DNA from: Ruminococcaceae bacterium KH2T8
GTDB lineage: Bacteria > Bacillota > Clostridia > Saccharofermentanales > Saccharofermentanaceae
Direction: 5' to 3'
Assembly (NCBI GenBank): GCA_900111435.1
Contig: FOIY01000001.1
Location: forward strand, 310,001-374,000
Length of the DNA stretch: 64,000 nucleotides
Shown here one piece after another: positions 46,628-55,637 of this stretch; position 1 is the stretch's first letter; every line of letters starts with the position of its first letter. The notes under the pieces were generated by a model that was not told the DNA's origin, did no database searches, and saw only the letters and a list, made by a program, of their open reading frames with translations. The position numbers were made by a program, and so were the translations under genes.

Positions 46628-47296
46628 TCAGCGATTGACGATAAGACCGTCTTCTATCCTTATGATGCGATCTGCAGTCTGTGCTATCTCTGTATTGTGA
46701 GTGATCATCACTATCGTCTGATTGAATCTGTCGGCAGTGACCCTGAAAAGACTCATTACATCCTGTGAAGTCTTGGTATCCAGGTTACCGGTAGGCTCAT
46801 CCGCGAGAATGACCGAAGGTCTTCCGGCAAGAGCCCTTGCAATAGCAACTCTCTGCTGCTGACCTCCCGATAACTGCGTTGGCAGCTTATGGATCTGCCC
46901 GTCAAGTCCCAACGTGGAGATGATACTGTCTATGCGTTCCTTGTCGACCTTTGCGCCGTCAAGCTCCAGCGGAAGAAGGATGTTCTCCATTACGTTTAAT
47001 ACCGGAACGAGGTTAAAGGACTGGAATACGAATCCGATCTTACGTCTTCTTAATACCGTAAGAGCTTCGTCCTTCAACTTGAATATATCCTTATCGTCGA
47101 TATACACCTTACCGTCTGTAGGTCTGTCCAAGCCTCCGAGCATGTGAAGGAGTGTCGACTTACCGCTTCCGGAAGTACCTACTATAGCTACGAATTCTCC
47201 CTTATTAACTTCAAGGTCTACGCCCCTTAATGCTTCAACCTTACTATCGCCTTTTCCGTATGTTTTCTTAAGGCCTTCTGCTCTTAATATTGCCAT
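46628..47296 (-). CDS. ABC transporter ATPase, MacB/LolD type
   Basis: 222 residues from ATG at 47296, with AAAGGAG six bases upstream; an upstream ATG six codons earlier has no such site. Walker A GTSGSGKST, Q loop FVFQSFNLVPVL, signature LSGGQQQRVAIARAL, Walker B VILADEPTGNLD, and the switch His in MITHN. Partner of the FtsX permease. Confidence 0.96.
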   Translation of the reverse strand: MAILRAEGLKKTYGKGDSKVEALRGVDLEVNKGEFVAIVGTSGSGKSTLLHMLGGLDRPTDGKVYIDDKDIFKLKDEALTVLRRRKIGFVFQSFNLVPVLNVMENILLPLELDGAKVDKERIDSIISTLGLDGQIHKLPTQLSGGQQQRVAIARALAGRPSVILADEPTGNLDTKTSQDVMSLFRVTADRFNQTIVMITHNTEIAQTADRIIRIEDGLIVNR

Positions 47297-47313
47297 GTCT
47301 TTCTCCTTTGTCA

Positions 47314-47340
47314 TTTGATCTTATGGTTCGATCTTACAGA
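47314..47340 (-). promoter_or_regulatory. Direct repeat before the ATPase gene
   Basis: On the minus strand TAAGATC occurs twice, 13 bases apart, 20-40 bases before the ATPase ATG. OmpR-type regulators often bind direct repeats, and such a regulator is encoded in this operon. No clear -10 box is present, so this is weak. Confidence 0.25.
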
Positions 47341-47376
47341 TAAAATCTTTCTCAATTCTTTCGACAGGAGAAAAGA

Positions 47377-48300
47377 TTATGACACTTCCGACAGATTCTT
47401 CCCTTTGGGGACATATACCGAGAACTTAGATCCTTTACCGGGCGTCGACTCGAGTCTTATATAGCCGCCCACGCCGGTTATTATCTCTCTTGCAAGACAA
47501 AGACCTATTCCTACTCCTTCTTCTTCGCTGACCTCCCGGCTACGATAGAATCTGGAGAAGACCTTGGCGCTGTCTTCCTCGCTGATACCTATACCCGTAT
47601 CTTCTATATCTATCCTTACGAACATCTCGTATTCCGTGGCATACATCTTAACGCCGCCTTCGTTTGTGTACTTAACGGCGTTGTCGGCGATGTTAAATAT
47701 CGCTTCGTAGGTCCACTTAGGATCAGAGTTTATGCAAAGATCCGTAGGCTCGTACTCTATGGAGATGCCTTTCGAAGCGGCCTTGGAGGATAAGTTATCG
47801 GTTATGCTCTCAAGAAGCTCCTCTACGGAAGATACTACGGGAACGTAGTTCATAAGACCGTTCTCAAGGCGTGACATCTTGACCAACGAATCTATAAGGA
47901 ACTGCAGCTTCTCAGACTGAGATCTTATGGCATCTAATTTCTGCTTAGAGCTCTCGGAGAGATCCTCTTCTGCCAGAAGGTCGCTGTATAAAACCAGGTT
48001 GGCGATGGGAGTCTTAGTCTGGTGAGAGATATCCGAGATCAATGTCTTTATCTTCTCTTTCTCTTCTTCTACTTTCTGCGCGGATAATGAAGAGGATGAT
48101 AAGTATTCATGAAGCTTCGACTCAAGAAGAGACGTCATGCTCTCATCAAAAGATGTCTCGCTGATCTCGCCGTCTATCGCACTGTCGAGCATATCCGAAA
48201 CGGAATCCAATGTGCGTCTGGTCCTTATGCGTGTTACGATCGCATAGACTACGGATACTAAGGCGACTGCCGCCATTATCATGAACGGGATCGTGATCAT
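47377..48300 (-). CDS. Sensor histidine kinase with minimal sensor
   Basis: 307 residues from ATG at 48300, two bases after the response regulator stop. One membrane helix (MITIPFMIMAAVALVSVVYAIV) and no extracytoplasmic domain; His box ISHQTKTPIANL, N box FNIADNAVKYTNEGG, G boxes DTGIGI and GVGIGLCLAREI. Such short kinases probably read the state of their ABC transporter rather than a free ligand (inference from related systems). Confidence 0.92.
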   Translation of the reverse strand: MITIPFMIMAAVALVSVVYAIVTRIRTRRTLDSVSDMLDSAIDGEISETSFDESMTSLLESKLHEYLSSSSLSAQKVEEEKEKIKTLISDISHQTKTPIANLVLYSDLLAEEDLSESSKQKLDAIRSQSEKLQFLIDSLVKMSRLENGLMNYVPVVSSVEELLESITDNLSSKAASKGISIEYEPTDLCINSDPKWTYEAIFNIADNAVKYTNEGGVKMYATEYEMFVRIDIEDTGIGISEEDSAKVFSRFYRSREVSEEEGVGIGLCLAREIITGVGGYIRLESTPGKGSKFSVYVPKGKNLSEVS

Positions 48301-48301
48301 A

Positions 48302-48982
48302 TCAGTCCGCCGTCTGCCAGCTGTAACCAAGACCGTATACAGTCTTGATATTAGCCTTCGCTCCAAGCTTATCTCTAAGCCTCTTGATCGATACGGAAAG
48401 AGCATTCTCATCAACATAATCGGCACCGTCAGTCCAGACCTTGTCGATAAGATCGTTACGCTTTACGGTCATGCCCCTGTTAGCGATGAGGATCCTTAAG
48501 ATCTTCTGCTCCGTCTTACTGAGCTCGAAAGAAGTCTCACCTTTCTTAAAGATCATATTCGCAAAATCGAAAGTATATCCGTCGCCTTCAAAGATCTCCT
48601 CAGAAGACTTGGATGCATTTCTTCTGAGCTGAGTATTCACCCTCGCGCGAAGTACGGAGAGCGAGAAAGGCTTGGTCATGTAGTCATCGGCACCGAGTTC
48701 CAATCCCCTTACTATGTCGGAATCCGTATCATTTGCGGTAAGCATGATAACGGGGATCTCAGGATGCAGTTCCTTCGTATACGAAAGAAGGTCAAGTCCC
48801 GAACCGTCAGGAAGATTTATATCCATCAATATAAGGGAAGGCTTAAAGACTGAAAGCTGTTCCTTGGCACCGCCTACGGAACTTACACATACGACCGTCT
48901 TGCCGTCCGACTTAAAAGCGGTACAAAGACCGCGGTTAAGTTCATTATCATCCTCTACGATCATTATCTGTTCGTTGACCAT
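48302..48982 (-). CDS. OmpR-family response regulator
   Basis: 226 residues. Receiver with MIVEDDNELN and the phosphorylation Asp in LILMDINLPDGSG, followed by a winged-helix output domain (LSKTEQKILRILIANRG, VKRLRDKLG). GGAG lies seven bases before the ATG. First gene of the regulator-kinase-ATPase-permease operon. Confidence 0.95.
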   Translation of the reverse strand: MVNEQIMIVEDDNELNRGLCTAFKSDGKTVVCVSSVGGAKEQLSVFKPSLILMDINLPDGSGLDLLSYTKELHPEIPVIMLTANDTDSDIVRGLELGADDYMTKPFSLSVLRARVNTQLRRNASKSSEEIFEGDGYTFDFANMIFKKGETSFELSKTEQKILRILIANRGMTVKRNDLIDKVWTDGADYVDENALSVSIKRLRDKLGAKANIKTVYGLGYSWQTAD

Positions 48983-49046
48983 TACACTGCTCCGAAATCA
49001 TTAAGATCATCCTATTCTATCACAACAGTTTGGGTTATATATAAAA

Positions 49047-49076
49047 GATCCCGGCCTCACGAAGAAAGCCGGGATC
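49047..49076 (-). terminator. Terminator of the LRV-repeat gene
   Basis: Perfect 9-bp stem GATCCCGGC / GCCGGGATC with a 12-base loop, followed on the minus strand by TTTTATATAT. Confidence 0.85.
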
Positions 49077-49098
49077 ATTAATTATCAGTCGTCAGATC

Positions 49099-49833
49099 TT
49101 ACCACTTGGGAGATGTTATATAAGTATCATTTGTCCTTGCGGCAGTACTTACTACTTCATCGTTATCATCTGCGAGTTTCTTGAGTGTCTCAAGAGGTGT
49201 AAGAGCATGAGAAGCAACTTCTTTTCTTACCTGTACCTTGAAGTCGTCGGAAAGAGAAGAAAGGATCTCGGGAGTAACCTTGGGATTTGTTACTACGTGT
49301 ACGCGAACACCCATTCTGTCATCCTCTGCAAGCTCAGCCAGAGTGATAACGTTAAGATTGGAGTTAGAAGCAACTGCCTCTCTTACGCTGTCAACATCAT
49401 CGCCTGCAAGCTCAGCAAGTACGATGTCGGATATACCCTTATTACGAGCAAGGGACTCTCTTACGAGGACCTCGGGATCATCGAGGAGCTTCTCGAGAGC
49501 AGGAGTAGGAGTCGAAGGATTAGCAGCGATCTTAGCTCTTACCTCAACGTTCTCATCTGTAGCAAGAGCCGCAAGTGTATCGGGAGATGTATGAGGATTT
49601 GCAGCTACACCGGATCTTACGATGGCAGATTCATCAGATACGAGACCTGCAAGGATCTCAGCAGGGATATTGGAGTTGCTTGCTGCTTTGCATCTGACCT
49701 CAGGGCTTCTGTCCTTGGCAAGCTCGGTAAGGATCGCGGTGTCCTTAGTATGCTCTGCGATAACAGTCTTACCCCTCTTAGGGATATACTTAAGCTCGTC
49801 AAATTTGATCTCTGCAACTTTCTCGGGTAACAT
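49099..49833 (-). CDS. Leucine-rich-variant (LRV) repeat protein
   Basis: 244 residues. About eight repeats of roughly 24 residues, each like LAxLAxDExxxVRxxVAxNPxT, form an alpha-solenoid. Similar repeats occur in LRV and HEAT-like proteins; the first Fe-S cysteine cluster of the Azotobacter LRV protein is absent here. Probably a protein-binding scaffold in the cytosol. GGAGG lies seven bases before the ATG. Single-gene unit with promoter, operator-like repeat and terminator. Confidence 0.85.
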   Translation of the reverse strand: MLPEKVAEIKFDELKYIPKRGKTVIAEHTKDTAILTELAKDRSPEVRCKAASNSNIPAEILAGLVSDESAIVRSGVAANPHTSPDTLAALATDENVEVRAKIAANPSTPTPALEKLLDDPEVLVRESLARNKGISDIVLAELAGDDVDSVREAVASNSNLNVITLAELAEDDRMGVRVHVVTNPKVTPEILSSLSDDFKVQVRKEVASHALTPLETLKKLADDNDEVVSTAARTNDTYITSPKW

Positions 49834-49865
49834 AGGAAATCCTCCTTAATTGTTTCAATGACTAA

Positions 49866-49874
49866 ATTATAGCA
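49866..49874 (-). promoter_or_regulatory. Extended -10 promoter of the LRV-repeat gene
   Basis: TGCTATAAT on the minus strand, 33 bases before the ATG. Confidence 0.6.
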
Positions 49875-49881
49875 TCAGAGA

Positions 49882-49902
49882 TCAAAAATGCGTGATTTTT
49901 GA
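49882..49902. promoter_or_regulatory. Operator-like inverted repeat at the LRV promoter
   Basis: TCAAAAAT-GCGTG-ATTTTTGA has perfect 8-bp arms and covers the expected -35 position of the promoter. A dimeric regulator bound here would block RNA polymerase. Confidence 0.5.
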
Positions 49903-49950
49903 GATATCTTAACACTCTGTTAACAACTTAAGGAAAGAGCCCTCGATAAA

Positions 49951-50364
49951 TTAAAAGTATTTAGCGAAAAAGTACTTATCGAGCTTCGGGTCAGTCTTAT
50001 TCTTACGTACAAACTCGAGCTCGTATCCGCACTTCTTATAAAACTCCGGAGCCTGAAATGCGTAAGTGGTGAGATTTATGTTATCGAACCCTTTATCTTT
50101 AAAGTGATCCTCTATCGCCTTGAGCATCGCACTGCCTAATCTGTGACGACGATACTTCTCTGCGATGATCAGGTCGTGAACACGGATTTCCTTATACAGC
50201 GTATTACACGTTACGACACCCGCGAGCTCATCGCCTTCGCGTGCAACGAAAGCGAACTCACGGTAATTACACTCGGTGTCGTGTTCATCGGCGTATTTGT
50301 TAAATCCGTCACCTATAAGGTCATAGATCTCATCATTCAGCTCTTCGGTATATTCAATATTCAT
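49951..50364 (-). CDS. GNAT-family N-acetyltransferase
   Basis: 137 residues. The CoA-binding region IIAEKYRRHRLGSAMLKAIEDHF and the end APEFYKKCGYELE are typical. Ten bases after the GH31 stop with no ribosome site of its own, so it is probably translated by coupling. Substrate unknown. Confidence 0.88.
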   Translation of the reverse strand: MNIEYTEELNDEIYDLIGDGFNKYADEHDTECNYREFAFVAREGDELAGVVTCNTLYKEIRVHDLIIAEKYRRHRLGSAMLKAIEDHFKDKGFDNINLTTYAFQAPEFYKKCGYELEFVRKNKTDPKLDKYFFAKYF

Positions 50365-50374
50365 GATCGTATCT

Positions 50375-52372
50375 TCATCCCCTTGTAAATACAGGCATAT
50401 GAAGGTAGTCTCTGTTCTCCTTAAAGAATCTTCCCTGCTCCAATGTTATGGTCTCATTCGAGTAGACATCGGTCCATGTACCTGCAGGAAGATAGTATTC
50501 TACATCACCTGATTCGTCAAATACGGGAGCGACAAGGATATCCGAACCGAGCATATACTGCCTGTCAAGGAAAGCACATGCGGGATCGCCCTCAAATTCG
50601 AGCACCATGGGACGCATAACGGGAATGCCGTTCTCATGAGCTTCAGCTGAAGCCTTTAAGATATTCGGAAGGAATCTCTTCTTGAGCTCCGTATAGAATC
50701 TTACGACATCTACGGCCTCATCATCGTAATTCCACGGAACTCTGTAAGAAGTAGAACCGTGAAGACGGCTGTGGGAAGACATGAGTCCGAATGCAGCCCA
50801 TCTCTTATAAACATCGGCAGTAGACTTGTCCTCGAATCCTCCGATATCGTGGCTCCAGTAAGAAAAGCCCGAGAGCATCAAGGACAATCCGCCTCTTATC
50901 GTCTGCTCCATAGAAACGTAATCAGACTTACAGTCACCGCCCCAGTGTACGGGGAACTTCTGAGAACCTGCCGTTGCGGATCTTGCAAAGAGGATAGCTT
51001 CACCTTCGCCCTTCTTCTCCTTAAGAAGATCGAATACAGCCTTGTTGTAAAGATATGTATAGAAGTTATGCATCCTCTCGGGATCCTGACCGCCGAAGTA
51101 TGTAACACCCTCCGAAGGGATCCTCTCACCGAAATCGGTCTTGAAGCAATCTACACCCATCTCCAGAAGAGTATTGAGCTTATCCTGATACCACTTTGTC
51201 GCAGCAGGGTTCGTGAAATCGACGATTCCCATTCCGGGCTGCCACATATCGGTCTGCCAGATGCTGCCGTCGGTCTTCTTTATGAGATATCCGCCCTCAG
51301 CGGCTTCATCAAAGATCTCGGACTCCTGAGCGATATAGGAGTTGATCCAAACACAGACCTTTAATCCTCTGTCGTGGATCTTCTTAATAAGTCCCTTGGG
51401 ATCCGGGAACATATCCTTGTCCCAGATAAAGTTACACCAGTGCGAATCCTGCATCCAAAGGCAGTCAAAGTGGAATACCTTAAGGTCGATGCCCCTTTCG
51501 AGCATGCCGTCTACGAAGGACAGAACGGTCTCTTCGTCATAGTTTGTAAGGAAAGATGTCGAGAGCCAAAGTCCGTAAGACCACTCGGGAAGGAGCGGAA
51601 CCCTGCCGGTAACAGCCGTATATCCCGAAAGAACATCCTTAATGGATGATCCAGCGAAGAGATAATACTCGAGGCACTCGCCTTCAACGGAGAACTGGAC
51701 CTTCGATACATTCTCGCTGGCAACCTCAAACGATACCGTCTCAGTATGATCGACGAATACACCGAGATCGTTATCTGTTACATAGAACGGGATATTCTTA
51801 TAGGACTGCTCGGAGAAAGTGCCTCCGTCCTTATTAACGATATCAACGCTCTGACCGTTCTTTATAAACGCACCGAATCTCTCGCCTAAGCCGTATACAT
51901 GCTCGCCTACCTTTAAGGAGAGCTGCTCACGCATGTAGTTCTTGCCTTCGCCCTCGATATAAGCAAGAGAGCCGCCCTCGGATGCTGTGATGAGCCTGCC
52001 GTCACGAATGAGCTTCATGGAGAAGTTCTCCTTATCGATAACGAGCTCACTTTCGCCGCTTACGACCGTGATAAGATTTCCTTCCTCTGAGATCTTAAGG
52101 CCGAGCGCCTTATCTTCACGCTCAAAGTAGGACGGTGCCAAAGACCTGTCGCCCTTATGGTGATATGTTCTGATTTTAAAAGCATTCGGAACAGGAGAAG
52201 TGATCTCTGCGGTAAGGAACACTCCGCCTAAAGTCATTCCCTTATTGAAGATCTTATATGTAGGGATCGTAAGTATAAGCTTATCTTCTTCTGTCTTGAC
52301 GAACCTGACCTCGGCCGCCTTATGCATATTAAAACCGTCTGCGGTCATCCAAGCACCATCGGTAAATTTCAC
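50375..52372 (-). CDS. GH31 alpha-xylosidase
   Basis: 665 residues, cytosolic. The nucleophile Asp lies in CFKTDFGERIP, a pattern typical of YicI-type alpha-xylosidases, and the upstream WMQDSHWCNFIWD also fits this group. The start is GTG with GGAGG eight bases upstream. It would remove alpha-xylose from xyloglucan oligosaccharides, adding a second xylose source to this window. Confidence 0.92.
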   Translation of the reverse strand: MKFTDGAWMTADGFNMHKAAEVRFVKTEEDKLILTIPTYKIFNKGMTLGGVFLTAEITSPVPNAFKIRTYHHKGDRSLAPSYFEREDKALGLKISEEGNLITVVSGESELVIDKENFSMKLIRDGRLITASEGGSLAYIEGEGKNYMREQLSLKVGEHVYGLGERFGAFIKNGQSVDIVNKDGGTFSEQSYKNIPFYVTDNDLGVFVDHTETVSFEVASENVSKVQFSVEGECLEYYLFAGSSIKDVLSGYTAVTGRVPLLPEWSYGLWLSTSFLTNYDEETVLSFVDGMLERGIDLKVFHFDCLWMQDSHWCNFIWDKDMFPDPKGLIKKIHDRGLKVCVWINSYIAQESEIFDEAAEGGYLIKKTDGSIWQTDMWQPGMGIVDFTNPAATKWYQDKLNTLLEMGVDCFKTDFGERIPSEGVTYFGGQDPERMHNFYTYLYNKAVFDLLKEKKGEGEAILFARSATAGSQKFPVHWGGDCKSDYVSMEQTIRGGLSLMLSGFSYWSHDIGGFEDKSTADVYKRWAAFGLMSSHSRLHGSTSYRVPWNYDDEAVDVVRFYTELKKRFLPNILKASAEAHENGIPVMRPMVLEFEGDPACAFLDRQYMLGSDILVAPVFDESGDVEYYLPAGTWTDVYSNETITLEQGRFFKENRDYLHMPVFTRG

Positions 52373-52435
52373 GGTACATTCCTCCGTAACATTTTAGTAT
52401 TCTTCTTATCTTATCGACATTATAAAGGAAGATGT

Positions 52436-53614
52436 TTAAGAATCAAGAGCCGATTTTTGCTCGTTCGCATGGAATCTTTCCTTATCCTCATAAAGGTTCT
52501 TATCGGCCATCTCTATAGCATTCTTAAGCGGCTGCCTGTATGTGACCTTTGTATAGCCCATGCTGACCGACAGTTCATACGGAGCCTTATCCGCATCGTT
52601 AAGTTCCTTAAGGCTTTCCGAGATCTTCTCTTTGAGCGAATCCATGAGCTCGGGATCTGCCCCGCAGATAAATACGGCAAATTCATCTCCGCCGTACCTG
52701 GCGATATGTGACCTCTTATTCGTAAAACGGCACGATCTGTTAAGTGCCTCCGCTATCCTGACAAGAGCCATATCACCTGCAGCATGACCATATGTATCGT
52801 TAATGCTCTTGAACTTATTGGCATCGATCATCATGAGGTAAAGGTCTTCCTTCTCATCGTGAGTCATCTGCCACTGTTCATAGAAATAAACAAAGCGCTT
52901 CCTGTTATTGAGCTTTGTAAGAGGATCCAATGATATTACCTGGTCGATCCAATTAAGATAGAGGATCAGTGTCGCAAGCGAAAGTGATACGCACGCCAAC
53001 GGAAGCTCGGGCTTAACGAACTGTATGATACCTGCGATAGCGGGGACTACCGGGAAGATGGCGAGCTCGATAAGGAGCTTTCGCTTAGCGATCTTCCTTT
53101 TATCGAAGATACCGATGAATGCTCTGGTACAGGTAAAGAATACATATGCATATGACAAAATGTACTGAAGTATGAACCAAGGACCTCTGGTGTAAATACC
53201 GTCTTCGTCGATATAGAAAAACATTCCGACCTTAACGTTTATGAGCAGCATTATCGCCATGACCCACACGAGTATCGATGCGACCCTTACCCTGGTCCTG
53301 CTCTTAACAAAATCGGACTCCTGCATATATTCGAAGTATACGAACCAGAAATAGCACATAAGAGCCGTCGAGAAGAAATATACGCTCTTAAGGAAGATGA
53401 CCATGTAAGTCGAGGACGGCAGGAAGCCGTAATACATGAGCATGGCGAGAGTATCCGATGTGAAGAATGCGACCTGGGCATCGATCGCCATGACAAAATT
53501 GCGCTGTGCAACCATCTGTGACAGACCGTTGGATTTATGGCGGATCACGCATACCAACAGTACCGACACAACATTCAGTTCAAGATACATTAACGCATAA
53601 GTCGACAGATCCAT
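52436..53614 (-). CDS. Membrane GGDEF diguanylate cyclase
   Basis: 392 residues. Six or seven membrane segments cover residues 1-215 (7TM-like sensor), then a GGDEF domain with DPLTKLNNRKRFVYF, DANKFKSINDTYGHAAGD and RYGGDEFAVF. The RxxD inhibitory site is absent. GAGGTG lies before the ATG. Ligand unknown. Confidence 0.92.
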   Translation of the reverse strand: MDLSTYALMYLELNVVSVLLVCVIRHKSNGLSQMVAQRNFVMAIDAQVAFFTSDTLAMLMYYGFLPSSTYMVIFLKSVYFFSTALMCYFWFVYFEYMQESDFVKSRTRVRVASILVWVMAIMLLINVKVGMFFYIDEDGIYTRGPWFILQYILSYAYVFFTCTRAFIGIFDKRKIAKRKLLIELAIFPVVPAIAGIIQFVKPELPLACVSLSLATLILYLNWIDQVISLDPLTKLNNRKRFVYFYEQWQMTHDEKEDLYLMMIDANKFKSINDTYGHAAGDMALVRIAEALNRSCRFTNKRSHIARYGGDEFAVFICGADPELMDSLKEKISESLKELNDADKAPYELSVSMGYTKVTYRQPLKNAIEMADKNLYEDKERFHANEQKSALDS

Positions 53615-53694
53615 CTTGCACCTCGCACACGATACCCAGCCTGATTCTATCAGAGATGAGATTGCAAGATATTCATCTACAGATAAACTATCCG

Positions 53695-53973
53695 TTAATA
53701 ATCCTTTACAGCTTCGAACCTGTATTTCTGTCTGATCTGAGGATATTTCTCGTGATCGACTTCACTCATGAACATCTCTATCGGCCTGGCACACATCTTG
53801 CCTTCGCCGTAAAGAGCCCTGTAGACCATCAAGGTCTCATCAGTCTCCGAATGGTGCGCGAGCCCCACGATCTCATAAAGATACATATTGCCTTCGCTAT
53901 TGATCTCACGCTTAAAATGCTGAACCTTTGTACCCGGGGCAAAGATCTCTCTGCCGTTTATCATATCTGCCAT
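53695..53973 (-). CDS. DUF1653 protein
   Basis: 92 residues. The family pattern is visible: GTKVQHFKRE, NMYLYEIVGLAHHSETDE, MVYRALYGEGKMCARPIEMF. Small cytosolic protein of unknown function. The ATG overlaps the stop of the DUF2130 gene as TGATG, so the two are coupled. Confidence 0.88.
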   Translation of the reverse strand: MADMINGREIFAPGTKVQHFKREINSEGNMYLYEIVGLAHHSETDETLMVYRALYGEGKMCARPIEMFMSEVDHEKYPQIRQKYRFEAVKDY

Positions 53974-55244
53974 CAGGAATCCTTATCCTCCTTATTGATC
54001 TCGTCGAACATGGCTCTGACGGACGGCGAATTCTTCGTAAGCTTCTTGATAGTCAGATCCTCAGCCTTATTGTTGGCGATCCTCAGATTGTTATCGGAAG
54101 ACAGGAGAGCTTCCTTCGTCTTAATGAGATGATCGATGGTCTTGTCGATCTCCTCGATAGCTTTCTTGAACTTATCGCTCGCGATACGGTAATTACGCCC
54201 AAAAGAATCCTTGAACTCATTCATCTGCGATTCGAAGTTAACGATATCGAGCTGCTGGTTCCTGACCACGGCCAATTCACGCTGATACTGAAGCGAATTA
54301 AGAGCGGCATTACGAAGGAGCGTGATCATCGGTATAAAGAACTGCGGTCTTATTACGTACATCTTCTCGTATCTGTAAGAAACATCCACAATACCGTTGT
54401 TGTAAAGCTCATTATCGGATTCGAGCAGAGATACCAGGACTGCATATTCGCATCCCTTCTCATTACGGTCCTTATCGAGCTCCTTAAAGAAATCCTCGTT
54501 CTTATGCTTGGTCGCCGTAGTATCCATCTCGTTCTTCATCTCGAACATTATGGAGATGAACTCGGTGCCGTCCTCTGATGCTTCACGGAAGATAAAGTCA
54601 CCCTTGCTTCCGGTCTTCGCATCATTATCCTTCTCGAAGTATGCATTCGGGAAAGCAGTCATCCTGATGGAATTGAACGCATTCTGACAATGCTGCTCAA
54701 GGCTCTCACCGACCATCTTCGTCGACTGCTTCGCCTTGAAGTCCTTATAGTACTCGATCTGCTCATCCTTGAGCTTTAACTGCTGAGCGAAGTTATCCTT
54801 GAGAGATGTCTCCTTGAGCTTCATCTCAGCCTCTTTGGTCTGAAGTTCGCCCTGAAGCTTTATAAGCTCGCTATTCTTGGCTGCGATCTCTTCATCCTTC
54901 TTGCTCTGAGCCTCCGCCACGGCGAGCTTCCTGGCCGTATCACCTGCAGCTATCTGTGCCTTTAAAGTATTGATCTGAGACTCACTTTCGGACTTCATCT
55001 TGGTGAGGAGGAGTTCGGCCTCCTTGAGCTTCATATCCTTCTGAGCCAGGAGATCCTGCTGCTCCTGCTGTTTCTTTATGAGTGCTATCTGAAGATCCTG
55101 CTCCTTCTTTTCCTCGATCTCTCTGATACGTCTGTTGAGCTCATCCTGAAATTCGTGATCTCTGATCTGACCCGCTATGGAAGCATAATCTGACTCATCG
55201 ACCTGAAACACATTGCCACACTTGGGACACTTTATCTCCGGCAT
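53973..55244 (-). CDS. DUF2130 protein with zinc ribbon and long coiled coil
   Basis: 423 residues. An N-terminal zinc ribbon (CPKCGNVFQVDESDYASIAG) is followed by a coiled coil (about 30-180) and the DUF2130 domain (about 185-400; GESLEQHCQNAFNSIRMTAF, GSKGDFIFREAS, FEMKNEMD). The acidic and Lys residues of the latter recall restriction-like nucleases (RmuC-type), which is only a suggestion. AGGAGG lies before the ATG. Confidence 0.88.
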   Translation of the reverse strand: MPEIKCPKCGNVFQVDESDYASIAGQIRDHEFQDELNRRIREIEEKKEQDLQIALIKKQQEQQDLLAQKDMKLKEAELLLTKMKSESESQINTLKAQIAAGDTARKLAVAEAQSKKDEEIAAKNSELIKLQGELQTKEAEMKLKETSLKDNFAQQLKLKDEQIEYYKDFKAKQSTKMVGESLEQHCQNAFNSIRMTAFPNAYFEKDNDAKTGSKGDFIFREASEDGTEFISIMFEMKNEMDTTATKHKNEDFFKELDKDRNEKGCEYAVLVSLLESDNELYNNGIVDVSYRYEKMYVIRPQFFIPMITLLRNAALNSLQYQRELAVVRNQQLDIVNFESQMNEFKDSFGRNYRIASDKFKKAIEEIDKTIDHLIKTKEALLSSDNNLRIANNKAEDLTIKKLTKNSPSVRAMFDEINKEDKDS

Positions 55245-55346
55245 AGAAAGATCCTCCTCTTATCAACATATTTTTCTATGAAGATTATCTCACAATACGA
55301 CCTTCAGGTGTGACCCAATAATGTCACAGTTCCTGAATACCCGAGA

Positions 55347-55637
55347 TCAGAAATAGAATCCTCTGCTGTTTACCGGAGTATGCCGTTCTCTTTGAAGCGC
55401 CTGCTCGATCCCTTTGGATAATAAGGTGCGCTTTACAAACTTCACCATCGACGTCGTAGTCTGAAGCTTATCTGCGAGCGCCCGATCCGACAGCTGTTTC
55501 TCACAACTGCTGTCCGACATAAGAAGGATATTGGCGCGAAGGATCTTGTCCGCGGTCTCCTTATTGCTGCCGATGATCCTTTGAAGCTTGACTTTCTCCT
55601 CCGGAGTCAGCGTGATCTTATGAGAAAACAGGCTCAT
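55347..55637 (-). CDS. Stand-alone IS630-type helix-turn-helix protein (transposase remnant or domesticated)
   Basis: 96 residues. LTPEEKVKLQRIIGSNKETADKILRANILLM, shown here only as its start LTPEEKVKLQ and centre LRANILLM, then LSDRALADKLQTTTSMVKFV and EQALQRERHT match the N-terminal HTH of IS630/Tc1-mariner transposases. The DDE catalytic domain is absent and no inverted repeats were found. The ATG overlaps the upstream stop as ATGA, which indicates translation coupled to a host gene. It may be a relic or a reused DNA-binding protein. Confidence 0.65.
   Translation of the reverse strand: MSLFSHKITLTPEEKVKLQRIIGSNKETADKILRANILLMSDSSCEKQLSDRALADKLQTTTSMVKFVKRTLLSKGIEQALQRERHTPVNSRGFYF

Noticed and set aside
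55347-55637. Complete IS630 insertion sequence
   Set aside because: Only the HTH is present; no DDE domain, terminal inverted repeats or target duplication were seen.
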